Source: Rhodobacteraceae bacterium 63075 (GTDB lineage: Bacteria > Pseudomonadota > Alphaproteobacteria > Rhodobacterales > Rhodobacteraceae). Taken from it: a stretch of 64,000 nt of DNA. The DNA lies in NCBI GenBank assembly GCA_003417655.1, contig QVMW01000010.1, positions 62,001-126,000 of the forward strand, read 5' to 3'. Shown piece after piece: positions 36,277 through 45,524 of this stretch. Positions within the stretch are counted from its first letter, which is position 1, and the number at the start of each line of letters is the position of its first letter. The position numbers and the translations under genes are program-made. Under the pieces are notes generated by a model, which was given only the letters and a program-made list of their open reading frames with translations, was not told where the DNA came from and did no database searches.

Positions 36277-36624
36277 ATGACACCGTTTCGCACATATCTT
36301 GCGGCCTTCTGCGCGCTCCTGCTTGTCGTGACGAGCCACTCCATGGCACAGGCGCGCGGCATGACGGATGCCGAGGGGCAGATCGTGATCTGCACGGGCA
36401 CCGGGCCCATCACCGTTCTGGTGGACGGCGATGGCCAGCCCGTTGAGCGCGGCCATGTCTGCCCCGATTGTGCGATGAGCCTGTTCGCGGGCACCAGCGC
36501 GCCCTTCGAGCCGCCGATTCTGGCGCTCCGGGGCGGAGAGACAGTCTCCTTCCCGGCCAACACCGCCACCACGCGGTTGCGGATCGCGCGGGCGACGGCA
36601 CGGGGGCCGCCGGCCTTCATCTGA
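36277..36624 (+). CDS. small exported protein with CPDC motif, upstream of a copper chaperone
   Basis: 115 residues from ATG 36277. An N-terminal hydrophobic segment (YLAAFCALLLVVTSHSMAQA) looks like a signal peptide. The mature part has ICTGTGPITVLVDGDG and the pair of cysteines in GHVCPDCAMSLF. It resembles DUF2946-type small proteins often found in copper loci, though I am not certain. It is followed after 54 bases by a PCu(A)C-type chaperone, which supports a role in periplasmic copper handling. Confidence 0.6.
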   Translation: MTPFRTYLAAFCALLLVVTSHSMAQARGMTDAEGQIVICTGTGPITVLVDGDGQPVERGHVCPDCAMSLFAGTSAPFEPPILALRGGETVSFPANTATTRLRIARATARGPPAFI

Positions 36625-36678
36625 TGTTTCCCTGCCCGCGAGGGCTTTTGAAGAACACACCAGATGAAAGGACACAAG

Positions 36679-37155
36679 ATGTCTCGCAAGACCACTATCG
36701 CTGCCGCCTTTGCCGGTATTCTCCTCGCCGTTCCCGCCATTGCGGGAGACATCATGATCAAGGACAGCTACGCGCGCGCGGCCCACAAGGCGGCCAAGGC
36801 GGGCGCGGCCTTTATCGTGATCGAGAACATGACCGGCGAGGATGACCGCCTTGTCGCGGCCAGCTCCGACATTGCCAAGAAGGTCGAGCTGCACACGCAT
36901 ATCGAAGACGAGAACGGGGTCATGAAGATGACCCATGTGGAAGAAGGCTTTCCCGTCACGGCCGGCGGCATGATCATGATGCAGCGCGGCGGTGAGCATG
37001 TGATGTTCATGGGGCTCAACCGGCCGATGGAACAGGGTGACATGGTCGATGTCACGCTGACTTTCGAGAAGGCGGGAGATGTCGCGGTGCAGGTGCCTGT
37101 CGATCTCGAGCGCAAGCCGAAGCATGGGGCCATGAAGCACGGCTCGGACGGTTGA
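36679..37155 (+). CDS. periplasmic copper chaperone, PCu(A)C family
   Basis: 158 residues from ATG 36679, which has AAAGGA seven bases upstream (ATG 36664 is also in frame). A signal peptide ends at PAIAG. The copper site is the spread motif of His and Met: HTHIEDENGVMKM, then MIMMQRGGEHVMFMGL. Such proteins carry Cu(I) to cytochrome oxidase or other periplasmic targets. It probably shares a transcript with the small CPDC protein. Confidence 0.9.
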   Translation: MSRKTTIAAAFAGILLAVPAIAGDIMIKDSYARAAHKAAKAGAAFIVIENMTGEDDRLVAASSDIAKKVELHTHIEDENGVMKMTHVEEGFPVTAGGMIMMQRGGEHVMFMGLNRPMEQGDMVDVTLTFEKAGDVAVQVPVDLERKPKHGAMKHGSDG

Positions 37156-37171
37156 ACCTTTCGATGTGAAA

Positions 37172-37266
37172 GGATCGGATTTCGCTATGCGAAATCCGAT
37201 CCATGGGGGGAGCTCTGCTCCCCCCATGCCCCCCCCCCTCGGGATATTTCCGGCAAGAAGAAAGAG
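37172..37266. repeat. three-part intergenic element, copy 2
   Basis: Hairpin 1 has 14-bp arms GGATCGGATTTCGC (37172-37185) and GCGAAATCCGATCC (37189-37202) with loop TAT. Hairpin 2 has 11-bp arms ATGGGGGGAGC (37203-37213) and GCTCCCCCCAT (37217-37227) with loop TCT. A C-tract and GGGATATTTCCGGCAAGAAG follow to about 37260. It fills the space between the copper chaperone and the cobB end, both genes pointing inward. Confidence 0.78.
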
Positions 37267-37270
37267 CGGA

Positions 37271-37963
37271 TCAGCTGCCCAGGGTGCGGGTCCAGTCCGG
37301 GACGGTCTGGCTGGCGCGGCCGAGGCGGCGTTCGTCAAAGAGGGGCGAGGTTTCGGAGGGATCGAGATTGAACTCGATGGTCGGGATGCCAAGTTGCCGC
37401 GCGGCGGTGACGAAGCCTGCGGCGGGGTAGACATTGCCCGAGGTGCCGATGGCCGCGAAGAGCGTGGCGCGGGAGAGGGCTTCTTCGATCTCGTCCATGT
37501 GGTAGGGGATTTCTCCGAACCAGACCACGTCGGGGCGCGTGGCGGGGGCCTTGCAGGCCGGGCATGGATCATCCGGCTGCATGGCCTCGGGGGCCTGCCA
37601 GCGATGCGCGCAGGCATGGCAGAGCGCGCGGGAGAGCGCGCCGTGCATGTGCAGGACATTTCGCGATCCCGCCGCTTCGTGTAGCGCGTCGACATTCTGC
37701 GTGACGATGAGGACCTCGCCGGGATGCTCCGCTTCGAGGCGGGCGATCGCCTTGTGGGCGGCGTTGGGCTTTGCTGCGGCGGCCTGCGCGCGGCGGGCAT
37801 TGTAAAAGTCATGCACCAGGGCGGGATCGCGGGCGAAGCCCTCGGGCGTGGCGACGTCCTCGATCCGGTGCTGTGCCCAGAGGCCACCCTCGTCGCGGAA
37901 GGTGCCGAGGCCGCTTTCGGCGGAGATGCCTGCGCCGGTGAGGATGACGATGCGATCGCTCAT
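37271..37963 (-). CDS. cobB: NAD-dependent protein deacylase (sirtuin)
   Basis: 230 residues. The NAD site begins with ILTGAGISAESGLGTFRDEGGLW. TQNVDALHEAAGSRNVLHMHG holds the catalytic histidine. Two zinc cysteine pairs are seen, CHAC and CPAC, 17-20 residues apart. WFGEIPYHMDEIEEAL and GTSGNVYPAAGFV complete the core. It removes acyl groups from lysines in the cytoplasm. The stop is five bases from the three-part element. Confidence 0.93.
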   Translation of the reverse strand: MSDRIVILTGAGISAESGLGTFRDEGGLWAQHRIEDVATPEGFARDPALVHDFYNARRAQAAAAKPNAAHKAIARLEAEHPGEVLIVTQNVDALHEAAGSRNVLHMHGALSRALCHACAHRWQAPEAMQPDDPCPACKAPATRPDVVWFGEIPYHMDEIEEALSRATLFAAIGTSGNVYPAAGFVTAARQLGIPTIEFNLDPSETSPLFDERRLGRASQTVPDWTRTLGS

Positions 37964-38002
37964 GCGGCGAGGGTAGGGCGGCGGGCTGCGGGCTTCAAGA
38001 CC

Positions 38003-39547
38003 TCAGCCGCCGCGGCGCAGGGCGGACCGGAAATCCGACAGGCGGAAGGCGCCGAGCAGCGCGCCGAGGCCGAAATAGCCCAGCATGCCGAGCACGACGA
38101 GCAGCGCCAGGGCGAGATAGCGCCAGCCGCCGGCCACGAAGAGCGGCGAGAGCGCGAGATTGGCCGCCCAGAGCAGCGCGCCCATCCCGGCGGAGGAAAG
38201 GCAGATGCGCCAGATGCGCCGTCTGAAACGGGTGTCGAGCCGCGTTACCTCTCCGAAGCGGCGCGCGCCGAGGCTGAGCTGGGCCACCATGATCCAGGCC
38301 GCGACGGAGGCGGCGACGGCGGGTGCGAGCCAGCCGATGACCGGCTTGAGGCCGAAGGCGAGGGCGGCGTTCACGACCATGGCGAGGAGCGCGTAGTGGA
38401 AGGGGCTGCGCGTGTCTTCGCGGGCGAAGAAGAGCGGCTGGAGCGTCTTTTGCAGCACGAAAGCGGGCAGGCCGAGGCCGTAGATCGAGACGGCAAGGGC
38501 CGTGGCGGCGGCATCGTCGCCCGAGAAGGCGCCGCGCTGGAAGAGGACGGAGACGAGCGGCAGGGGGATGACAATCAGTGCCACGGCTGAGGGCAATGTC
38601 AGTGCGAGGGAGACTTCGCTGGCCCGGGAATAGGCGTTCTGTGCGCCGGTATCGTCGCCGGCCTTCAGGCGGCGCGCGAGATCGGGCAGCAGCACGATGC
38701 CGACGGCGATCCCGACAACGCCGAGGGGGAGCTGGTAGAGCCGGTCGGCGGCATAGAGCCAGCTCACGGCTTTCTCGAAATCGGAGGCGACGAGCTGGCC
38801 GACGACGAGATTGACCTGCACGACGCCCATGGCGAGCGCGGCGGGCACGGCGACGCGCAAGAGGCGGCCCATCTCGGGCGAGGGGCGCGGCAGGCGCGGG
38901 ACGATGCGCAGCCCCGCGCGGCGCGCCGCGGTCCAGACGAGGGCGAGCTGGGCGATCCCGGCGAGGGGGATGGACCAGATCAGCGCCGTGGCGACTGGCC
39001 CGCCTGCCTGGGCGGCATAGAGCATGGCCCCGCTCAGGATGATGTTGAGCAGCACCGGCGCGGCGGCGGCGGCGGCGAAGCGGCCCGTGGCGTTGAGCAC
39101 GCCGGAGAAGAGCGCGGCAAGCGAGATGAAGAAGATATAGGGAAAGACGACGCGGCCGAAGCCGACGGCGAGATCGAAGCGCTCATCGCCCGAAAAGCCC
39201 TCGGCCGTGGCCCAGACGAGGGCGGGCATGAAGACCAGCGCGGCCCCCGTGAGCGCCAGCACCGCGAGGCTCAGCCAGCTCAGCGCGTCTGAGGCGAAGG
39301 CCTCGGCCCCCTCGCTTGCCTCGTATCGCTTGGAGAACATCGGCACGAAGGCGGCGTTGAACGCGCCCTCGGCGAAGAAGCGGCGGAACATGTTGGGCAG
39401 GCGGAAGGCGACGACGAAGGCGTCCATGACCGCGCCGGGGCCGATATAGGCGGAGATGAGAATGTCACGCACGAAGCCCATGACGCGGCTCATGAGCGTC
39501 CAGAAACCGACTGTGAAGATGCCCGAGACGAGGCGGATCTGTTTCAT
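38003..39547 (-). CDS. murJ: lipid II flippase MurJ
   Basis: 514 residues with 14 predicted membrane segments. The N-terminal TVGFWTLMSRVMGFVRDILIS and NMFRRFFAEGAFNAAFVPMFSKR are classic MurJ/MviN motifs. It moves the peptidoglycan precursor lipid II across the inner membrane. It stands alone. The upstream gap to glnD contains repeat copy B. Confidence 0.96.
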   Translation of the reverse strand: MKQIRLVSGIFTVGFWTLMSRVMGFVRDILISAYIGPGAVMDAFVVAFRLPNMFRRFFAEGAFNAAFVPMFSKRYEASEGAEAFASDALSWLSLAVLALTGAALVFMPALVWATAEGFSGDERFDLAVGFGRVVFPYIFFISLAALFSGVLNATGRFAAAAAAPVLLNIILSGAMLYAAQAGGPVATALIWSIPLAGIAQLALVWTAARRAGLRIVPRLPRPSPEMGRLLRVAVPAALAMGVVQVNLVVGQLVASDFEKAVSWLYAADRLYQLPLGVVGIAVGIVLLPDLARRLKAGDDTGAQNAYSRASEVSLALTLPSAVALIVIPLPLVSVLFQRGAFSGDDAAATALAVSIYGLGLPAFVLQKTLQPLFFAREDTRSPFHYALLAMVVNAALAFGLKPVIGWLAPAVAASVAAWIMVAQLSLGARRFGEVTRLDTRFRRRIWRICLSSAGMGALLWAANLALSPLFVAGGWRYLALALLVVLGMLGYFGLGALLGAFRLSDFRSALRRGG

Positions 39548-39708
39548 AGGGGCTGCCCGAGTTGCCTGTCACAGCGGTTTAGCCCATTCGCGCCGGGCAA
39601 GGAAGCGCGGGTTTTGGGGCGGGTGCTCGTGCTCCGCGCCGGGAGGGGGGGCATTGCAAGGTTGCGAGGGCTCCCCAAAGCTGCCGTTCTGCCCGAATGC
39701 GGCGAATG

Positions 39709-39903
39709 GCGGGTATGAGCCCATTTTGGTCATTCTATAGCCCCGGCCGGAATAGCACCGAAGGTGCCCGGCCATCGCCAGACCGCCCCCCGGGCTGGCG
39801 ATTTGGTGAGGCTTGGCGCGCCGCTCATGCGGAGTCCGGACGTGGCAGGCATAAAGTGCTTAGAACGAGTGTTGGATCGCCATCCCGCGGTCTGGCAATG
39901 GCC
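39709..39903. repeat. diverged intergenic repeat with inner inverted repeats, copy B
   Basis: It matches 31493-31722 in several blocks in the same order. The inner inverted repeats GGCCATCGCCAGACCGC (39770-39786) and GCGGTCTGGCAATGGCC (39887-39903) pair at 16 of 17 positions. The 514-bp gap 39548-40061 between murJ and the glnD end shows no other feature, apart from GC-rich sequence at 39590-39690. Confidence 0.68.
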
Positions 39904-40061
39904 GTGCTCGAACGACCGCTCCGTCCCGCACAGCAGACCTTGCCTCAGATCACATTGAAGGTCCGGTTCAGGGCCGTTGTTCGTTGCCTCCTGCATATGA
40001 AGTCTGGAGCGGTCGCCTGGTCGGGGGAGTCCGGCGGGATGTTCCGCAGCAGGGCCCCCGC

Positions 40062-42875
40062 TCAGGACCGGGCGCGCTTGGCCCCTTCGGAGATCGCCTC
40101 CCGGAGCTTCTTCTCGAGCACCTTCTGCTTGGCCTCGGTGTAGAATTTCAGGCCGAACATGTCCTTGACGTAGAATGTGTCGACGACCTGCTCGCCATAG
40201 GTGGCGATCACCGCGGAGGCGATATAGACATTGCCCGCCGCGAGCGTGCGCGTCAGATCATAGAGCAGGCCGGGGCGGTCGCGCGTGTCGACCTCGATGA
40301 TCGTGTAGATTTCCGAGCCCTCGTTGTCGAAGGTGATGGAGGTGGGCACGCGGAAGGCGCGTTCGCGTTTCTTGATCTTGTCGCGGCTCTGGATGGCGTC
40401 TGCGGCGATCACGTCACCGGCGAAGGTGCGCTCGATCATCTTGCGCAGGCGCGGCAGGCGCTCGGACTCGTAGGGGCTGCCATCGGCATCCTGGATCCAG
40501 AAGGCGGCGGTGGCGAAGCCGTCCTTCGAGGTGAAGGTGCGCGCATCGACGATATTGGCCCCGACCAGCGCCAGCGCGCCGCACATCCGGCTGAAGATCC
40601 CCGGGTGATCGGCCATGACGAAGCAGGCGCGGGTCGCGTCGCGCTCTTCGTCGGGGTGCAGGTCGATGCGCATCTCGTCGTCGTCTATGTCGCGCAGAAG
40701 CTCGGCGAAGACCTTGTGCGCCGTGACGTGCAGCCCCTGCCAGTAGGGCGGGTAGTGCCGCGCGGTTTCGCGCTTGATGTCCTTGGCGGGCCAGTCCTGA
40801 AGCTCTTCGCGCAGGGCCTTCTTGGCCTCGGCGCCCCGGTTCTCGCGGTTGAGCGCTTCCATGCCCTCCTCGAGCGCGCGGCGCGTCTGGCGATAGAGCG
40901 CGCGGATGAGCGCGGCCTTCCAGTTGTTCCAGGTGCCCGGGCCGACGCCGCGGATGTCGCAGACGGTGAGCACGGTGAGCAGGTCGAGCCGCTTCACGCT
41001 CTGCACCGCCTTGGCGAAGTCGCGCACGGTGCGCGGATCGGCGATGTCGCGTTTCTGCGCCATGTCGGACATCAGCAGGTGATAGCGCACCAGCCATTCG
41101 ACCGTCTCGCTGTCGGCGCGGCTGAGGCCGAGCCGCGGTGCGACCTTCCGCGCGATCTGCGCCCCCAGCACGGAATGGTCCTGGTCGCGACCCTTGCCGA
41201 TATCATGCAGCAGCATCGCGATCATCAGCACCTTGCGGTCGACGCCGCGCCGGAGAATGTCGGTTGAAATGGGCAGCTCTTCTTCGAGCTCGAGCCGCTC
41301 GATCCGGGCGAAATGCGAGATCACCTGGATGGTGTGTTCGTCGACCGTGTAGGCGTGATACATGTTGAACTGCATCATCGCCACGATGGGTTCGAACTCG
41401 GGCAGGAAGGCCGAGAGAACACCGAGCTCGTTCATGCGCCGGAGCGCGCGCTCTGGGTTGCCGTGCTTGAGGAGCAGGTCGAGGAAGATGCGCCGGGCCT
41501 CGCGGCTGGCGCGCATCTTCTCGTCGATGAGATGCAGGTTCGCGGTGACGAGGCGCATGGCGTCGGGGTGGATGAGCATCCCGGTCCGCAGGCCTTCCTC
41601 GAAGACGCGCAGGATATTGAGCGGGTCTTGCAGGAAGTCGTCTTCATCGGCGATGGCCAGCCGCCCGTGGATGACCTGGTAGCCCTCCTTGACGCTCGGG
41701 GTGCGCTTGAAGATGCGTTCGAGCAGCGGGGCGGGCTTGGCATGGATGGCTTCGAGCTTCGTCAGGAAGATGCGTGTCAGATCGCCCACGCGCGTGGCGT
41801 GACGGAAGAAATCCTGCATGAAGTGCTCGACGGCGCGGCGCCCGTTCTTGTCCTTGTAGTTCAGGCGTTCGGCCACTTCGACCTGCAGATCGAAGGTGAT
41901 CTGCTCGTTGGGCCGCCGCGTGATCAGGTGAAGATGGCAGCGCACGGCCCAGAGGAAGGATTCGGCCTTGGAGAAAAGCTCGTATTCCTCGGGACTGAAC
42001 ACATCGAGGCGCACCAAGTCCTCGATCGTGTCGACATGGTGGACGTATTTCGCGATCCAGTAGAGCGATTGCAGATCGCGCAGCCCGCCCTTGCCTTCCT
42101 TGACGTTGGGCTCCACGACGTAACGTTCGCCCTGCCGCTCGTGGCGCTCGTCGCGTTCGGAGAGCTTGGCGGTGATGAATTCCTGTTCGGTTCCCTTGAA
42201 CAGGTCTTTCTCGAGCCGCTCGGCAAGCTGCTCTGCAAGCGCCCTGTCCCCGGCGATGTAGCGCTGTTCGAGAAGCGCGGTGCGGATGGTGAAATCCTCC
42301 GCGCCCAGCGTGAGGCAATCCTTCATCGTGCGGCTGGAATGGCCGACCTTGAGGCGCAGGTCCCACAGGATGTAGAGCATCGCCTCGATCACCTTTTCGG
42401 CGCGGGGGGTGATGGATTTGCCTTGCAGGAAGAGCAGATCGACATCTGACTGCGGGGCCATTTCCCCGCGCCCGTAACCGCCGACGGCGAGCAGGGCGAG
42501 TTCTTCGTTGCGGGCGTCCTTGGCGACCGGGTGAAGCGCTTGCGAGACGAGCGCGAAAGTGGCGGTGACAATGCAATCCGTCAGCCAGCTATAAGCCGCG
42601 ACCGTGCGCCGCGCCTTGAGCGGCGCCTGTCCGAAAGCCTCGGCGATCCTGTCCATGCCGGACTTGCGCGCGGCCAGCAGCGTTTCGACTGCCAGCTTGC
42701 GCAGCGCGGCTTCGTCAGGCGCGGCGCGCGCTGCCTCCGCGAGGCCGCGCGCAAGCTCGGCATGGTCTATGATCTGCTCCGGCGGGCATATCAGCTCCGC
42801 TGGAGCGGGCGGCAGTTCGAACGTGACGCTCGGCTCAGAAGCCTGCGCCGGCGAACGCGGATGGGGCTGGGTCAA
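40062..42875 (-). CDS. glnD: bifunctional PII uridylyltransferase / uridylyl-removing enzyme
   Basis: About 937 residues. The nucleotidyltransferase motif is AVGGYGRGEMAPQSDVDLLF, the HD hydrolase site is LLHDIGKGRDQDHSVLG, and two ACT domains follow at the C terminus (ADHPGIFSRMCGALALVGAN and DTRDRPGLLYDLTRTLAAGN). It senses glutamine and modifies PII to control nitrogen use. A TTG at 42875 is the likely start, 41 bases inside the preceding gene's end; AGG stands nine bases upstream. The longer frame to 43058 is a shadow of that gene. Confidence 0.93.
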   Translation of the reverse strand: MTQPHPRSPAQASEPSVTFELPPAPAELICPPEQIIDHAELARGLAEAARAAPDEAALRKLAVETLLAARKSGMDRIAEAFGQAPLKARRTVAAYSWLTDCIVTATFALVSQALHPVAKDARNEELALLAVGGYGRGEMAPQSDVDLLFLQGKSITPRAEKVIEAMLYILWDLRLKVGHSSRTMKDCLTLGAEDFTIRTALLEQRYIAGDRALAEQLAERLEKDLFKGTEQEFITAKLSERDERHERQGERYVVEPNVKEGKGGLRDLQSLYWIAKYVHHVDTIEDLVRLDVFSPEEYELFSKAESFLWAVRCHLHLITRRPNEQITFDLQVEVAERLNYKDKNGRRAVEHFMQDFFRHATRVGDLTRIFLTKLEAIHAKPAPLLERIFKRTPSVKEGYQVIHGRLAIADEDDFLQDPLNILRVFEEGLRTGMLIHPDAMRLVTANLHLIDEKMRASREARRIFLDLLLKHGNPERALRRMNELGVLSAFLPEFEPIVAMMQFNMYHAYTVDEHTIQVISHFARIERLELEEELPISTDILRRGVDRKVLMIAMLLHDIGKGRDQDHSVLGAQIARKVAPRLGLSRADSETVEWLVRYHLLMSDMAQKRDIADPRTVRDFAKAVQSVKRLDLLTVLTVCDIRGVGPGTWNNWKAALIRALYRQTRRALEEGMEALNRENRGAEAKKALREELQDWPAKDIKRETARHYPPYWQGLHVTAHKVFAELLRDIDDDEMRIDLHPDEERDATRACFVMADHPGIFSRMCGALALVGANIVDARTFTSKDGFATAAFWIQDADGSPYESERLPRLRKMIERTFAGDVIAADAIQSRDKIKKRERAFRVPTSITFDNEGSEIYTIIEVDTRDRPGLLYDLTRTLAAGNVYIASAVIATYGEQVVDTFYVKDMFGLKFYTEAKQKVLEKKLREAISEGAKRARS

Positions 42876-44016
42876 TGATGGACACCTGGTTGTTCTCGAT
42901 CCGGGCGACGGCGAGCCCGCGTTCATTCGTGCCGTCGGGCCGCAGGCGGAAGATCCCCGTGGCGCCCTGGAAGCCGGCACCCTGGGTGAGCGAGGCCGCG
43001 GACAGCGCATCGCGATTGCCGCTCTTGGCAAGCGCGCCCACCGCCGCGACACCGTCATAGGCCAGCGATGCCAGCGGATGCGGCGCGCTGCCGTAGGCGC
43101 TGCTGTAGCGCGTGGAGAATTGCGCCGATGTGCCCGGGTCGGGCAGGGAGAACCAGCCGCCCTGAAGGCCGGGCAGGGACAGCGTCTGTGCCGGGATATC
43201 CCAGCGCGACAGGCCGATATACTGAGTTGTCTCGTTGCGGATGCCCGCCTCGGGCAGGAACTGGGCGTAGAAGGGCAGGGCGGCGTTGCTCGTCGAGGTC
43301 AGGAAGACGGCATTGGCATTGCCCGAGTTCACGGCCGATTTGACCTTGGGAACTGCTGCGCGGACCCCTTCCTGGGAGAGCTCGTAGCCGACCGAGCCGA
43401 CAAGCGTGCCGCCATTGCGGGCGATGGCATTGCTGATCGCGGTCTTGCCGAGCTGCCCGCCGATCTCCGTGTCATGGATGACGACGACACGGTCCTTGCC
43501 CTGGCGGACGGCATATCCCATCAGCCGGTTCGCGGTGTTCTGGAAGGTCGATCCCAGCACGAAGAGATTGCCGCCGGCGATCGTCGTGTTGTTCGAGAAG
43601 CTGAGCACGTTGACGCCCTTGCCGGCCACGGCGACGGCTGCCGCATTGGCCGATTCCGCGCGCAGCGGTCCGATGATGATTTCGGCACCGTCGGCAACGG
43701 CCTGCTTGGCGGCGATGCTTGCTTCGCCGGCCTCTCCGGCGGTTGAATAGACCCGAAGGTCGACCTCGACACCCTGCAGGTCGCTCACCGCGAGGCGCGC
43801 GGCGTTTTCAAGCGACGCCGCGACGACGTCATCGCCGGAAATGGCGCTCCCACGCGGCACCAGAAGAGCGACGGGAACAGGCTCACCGGTGTTGATGTTT
43901 CCGCCCGTGGACGGCAGGCTCATCGTGACATCGTCACAGGCTGCGAGCCACAGAAAGCTGAAGAGCACGGACAGGCGGATGAACGGCTTGCGGATGGCAC
44001 GGAAAACGGCAAACAT
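42835..44016 (-). CDS. penicillin-binding protein activator-like lipoprotein (LpoA type)
   Basis: 393 residues. The lipobox LWLAAC places the lipidated Cys at 27. The remaining protein has the two-lobed periplasmic binding fold with VALLVPRGSAISGDD, IIIGPLRAESANAAA and VVVIHDTEIGGQLG. This matches the C-terminal half of LpoA, which stimulates PBP1A. In alphaproteobacteria it is annotated as PBP activator, but a ligand-binding role cannot be excluded. It diverges from rsmI, the usual partner order. Confidence 0.83.
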   Translation of the reverse strand: MFAVFRAIRKPFIRLSVLFSFLWLAACDDVTMSLPSTGGNINTGEPVPVALLVPRGSAISGDDVVAASLENAARLAVSDLQGVEVDLRVYSTAGEAGEASIAAKQAVADGAEIIIGPLRAESANAAAVAVAGKGVNVLSFSNNTTIAGGNLFVLGSTFQNTANRLMGYAVRQGKDRVVVIHDTEIGGQLGKTAISNAIARNGGTLVGSVGYELSQEGVRAAVPKVKSAVNSGNANAVFLTSTSNAALPFYAQFLPEAGIRNETTQYIGLSRWDIPAQTLSLPGLQGGWFSLPDPGTSAQFSTRYSSAYGSAPHPLASLAYDGVAAVGALAKSGNRDALSAASLTQGAGFQGATGIFRLRPDGTNERGLAVARIENNQVSIIDPAPSAFAGAGF

Positions 44017-44121
44017 GAGTTACTTCTCTCTCCCTGAGGCCAATGCGAACGCCGGGTCACCGACGCCGCGAGAGGCCGATTGGTTCGGCAGGGATCATAA
44101 ACGTCGAGGCTTGGGGGTCCA

Positions 44122-44982
44122 GTGGTGAATCACAAAGAAGTCGAGCTTGCCGCGGGGCTTTACCTCGTGGCGACCCCGATCGGGACCGCGCGTGACATCA
44201 CCCTGCGCGCCCTCGATGTGCTCGCCAGCGCCGATGTGCTTGCAGCCGAGGACACGCGCAGCCTCAGGAAACTGATGGAAATCCACGGTGTGCCGCTGGG
44301 CGGGCGCCGGATCGTGGCGTATCACGACCACAGCGGAAAGGGCGCACGCGCCAGGCTTCTGGCGGCGCTCGGCGATGGGCAATCTGTTGCCTACGCTTCG
44401 GAAGCGGGTACGCCGATGATTGCTGATCCGGGCTATCATCTCGTGCGCGAGGCGCAGCAGGCCGGATATCTTGTCACCTCAGCGCCGGGGCCCTCGGCTG
44501 TCATCACCGCGCTCACGCTGGGCGGGCTGCCGACGGACAGATTCACCTTCGCGGGGTTCCTTCCGAATGCGGGCGGGGCGCGTAAGAAGGCACTGGAAGC
44601 GTTGCGCGGGGCCGCCGGGACGCTGGTGTTCTACGAATCGCCCAAGCGTGTCGGCGCGATGCTCTCGGACGCGGCGGAAATCCTCGGTGAGGGCCGCGCT
44701 GCGCGTGTCTGCCGCGAGTTGACCAAGCGCTTCGAGGAGGTGCGCTGCGGGACACTTGCGGAGCTGGCCGCGCAGATGAAGGACGAGGCCGTAAAGGGCG
44801 AGATCGTCGTGCTGATCGAGGAAGGCAGGGCGGCAGAGATGAGCGATGAGGCGTTGCGGCTGCGTCTTGCGCAAATGCTCGAAACGATGAGCTTGCGCGA
44901 CGCGGCTGATACGCTGGCCGCCGAAACCGGCGCGAAACGGCGCAGGATCTATCAGATGGGCCTCGAGATCGGCGGGCGTTAA
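44122..44982 (+). CDS. rsmI: 16S rRNA 2'-O-methyltransferase RsmI
   Basis: 286 residues from GTG 44122. Motifs are LYLVATPIGTARDITLRAL, EDTRSLRKLMEIHG, SEAGTPMIADPGYHLV and FAGFLPNAGGARKKALE. It methylates C1402 of 16S rRNA using S-adenosylmethionine. The order lpoA-like / rsmI / yraN / gshB is common in proteobacteria. The 105-bp gap to the lpoA-like gene must hold both promoters. Confidence 0.95.
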   Translation: MVNHKEVELAAGLYLVATPIGTARDITLRALDVLASADVLAAEDTRSLRKLMEIHGVPLGGRRIVAYHDHSGKGARARLLAALGDGQSVAYASEAGTPMIADPGYHLVREAQQAGYLVTSAPGPSAVITALTLGGLPTDRFTFAGFLPNAGGARKKALEALRGAAGTLVFYESPKRVGAMLSDAAEILGEGRAARVCRELTKRFEEVRCGTLAELAAQMKDEAVKGEIVVLIEEGRAAEMSDEALRLRLAQMLETMSLRDAADTLAAETGAKRRRIYQMGLEIGGR

Positions 44983-45035
44983 GGATGCCCGAACCTGTTC
45001 ATTGACCGTTAGGGTTTTTGGCCTATCGTAACACC

Positions 45036-45452
45036 ATGCCATTGGATTTTGGAGCGACATACGCGCGCCCTGACGGGTTCGACACGCAGACGAAAAAGCG
45101 CCGCGGGCGGCGCAGCTATAATGCCGGGCGCGCGGCCGAGGAGATCGCGCGGCGCAGCTATGAGGCCGCGGGATATGAGCTTGTCGAGGCCCGCTGGCGC
45201 GGCGAGGGCGGCGAGATCGACCTGATCGTGACGAAGGGAGAGCTCACCGTCTTTGCCGAGGTCAAGCGCGCCCGCTGCTTCGCTTCGGCCGCGCAGCGGA
45301 TTCGCCCCGATCAGATGGCGCGTATCGCACAGGCGGCAGAGGAATATGCCGGCGGGCTCGCGCGCGGCAGCCTGAGCGAGATGCGGATCGACGTGGCTTT
45401 GGTGAACGAGGCCGGGGCCTGCGAGATCATCGAGAACGCTTTCGGTGGCTAG
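45036..45452 (+). CDS. yraN: YraN family endonuclease-like protein (UPF0102)
   Basis: 138 residues from ATG 45036. A TTG at 45018 is possible but its ribosome site is too close. The nuclease-like core reads ARWRGEGGEIDLIVTKGELTVFAEVK, with the E, D and E-x-K of the restriction-endonuclease fold. The biological role is unknown. Its place behind rsmI is conserved across proteobacteria. Confidence 0.88.
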   Translation: MPLDFGATYARPDGFDTQTKKRRGRRSYNAGRAAEEIARRSYEAAGYELVEARWRGEGGEIDLIVTKGELTVFAEVKRARCFASAAQRIRPDQMARIAQAAEEYAGGLARGSLSEMRIDVALVNEAGACEIIENAFGG

Positions 45453-45467
45453 CCATGCGTAACGGCA

Positions 45468-45496
45468 TTGAACCGGCGGTGAAGTTGCGCCATCTA
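45468..45496 (+). promoter_or_regulatory. possible promoter of gshB
   Basis: TTGAAC (45468-45473) and CATCTA (45491-45496) are 17 bp apart, in the 72-bp gap before the gshB ATG. The match is moderate. Confidence 0.35.
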
Positions 45497-45524
45497 TGGC
45501 GGGACAGACCGCAAAGGGCGCGCC

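Noticed and set aside
42876..43058. Longer N terminus for GlnD
   Set aside because: The added residues are low-complexity Arg/Pro/Ser sequence and lie fully within the LpoA-like gene in another frame.
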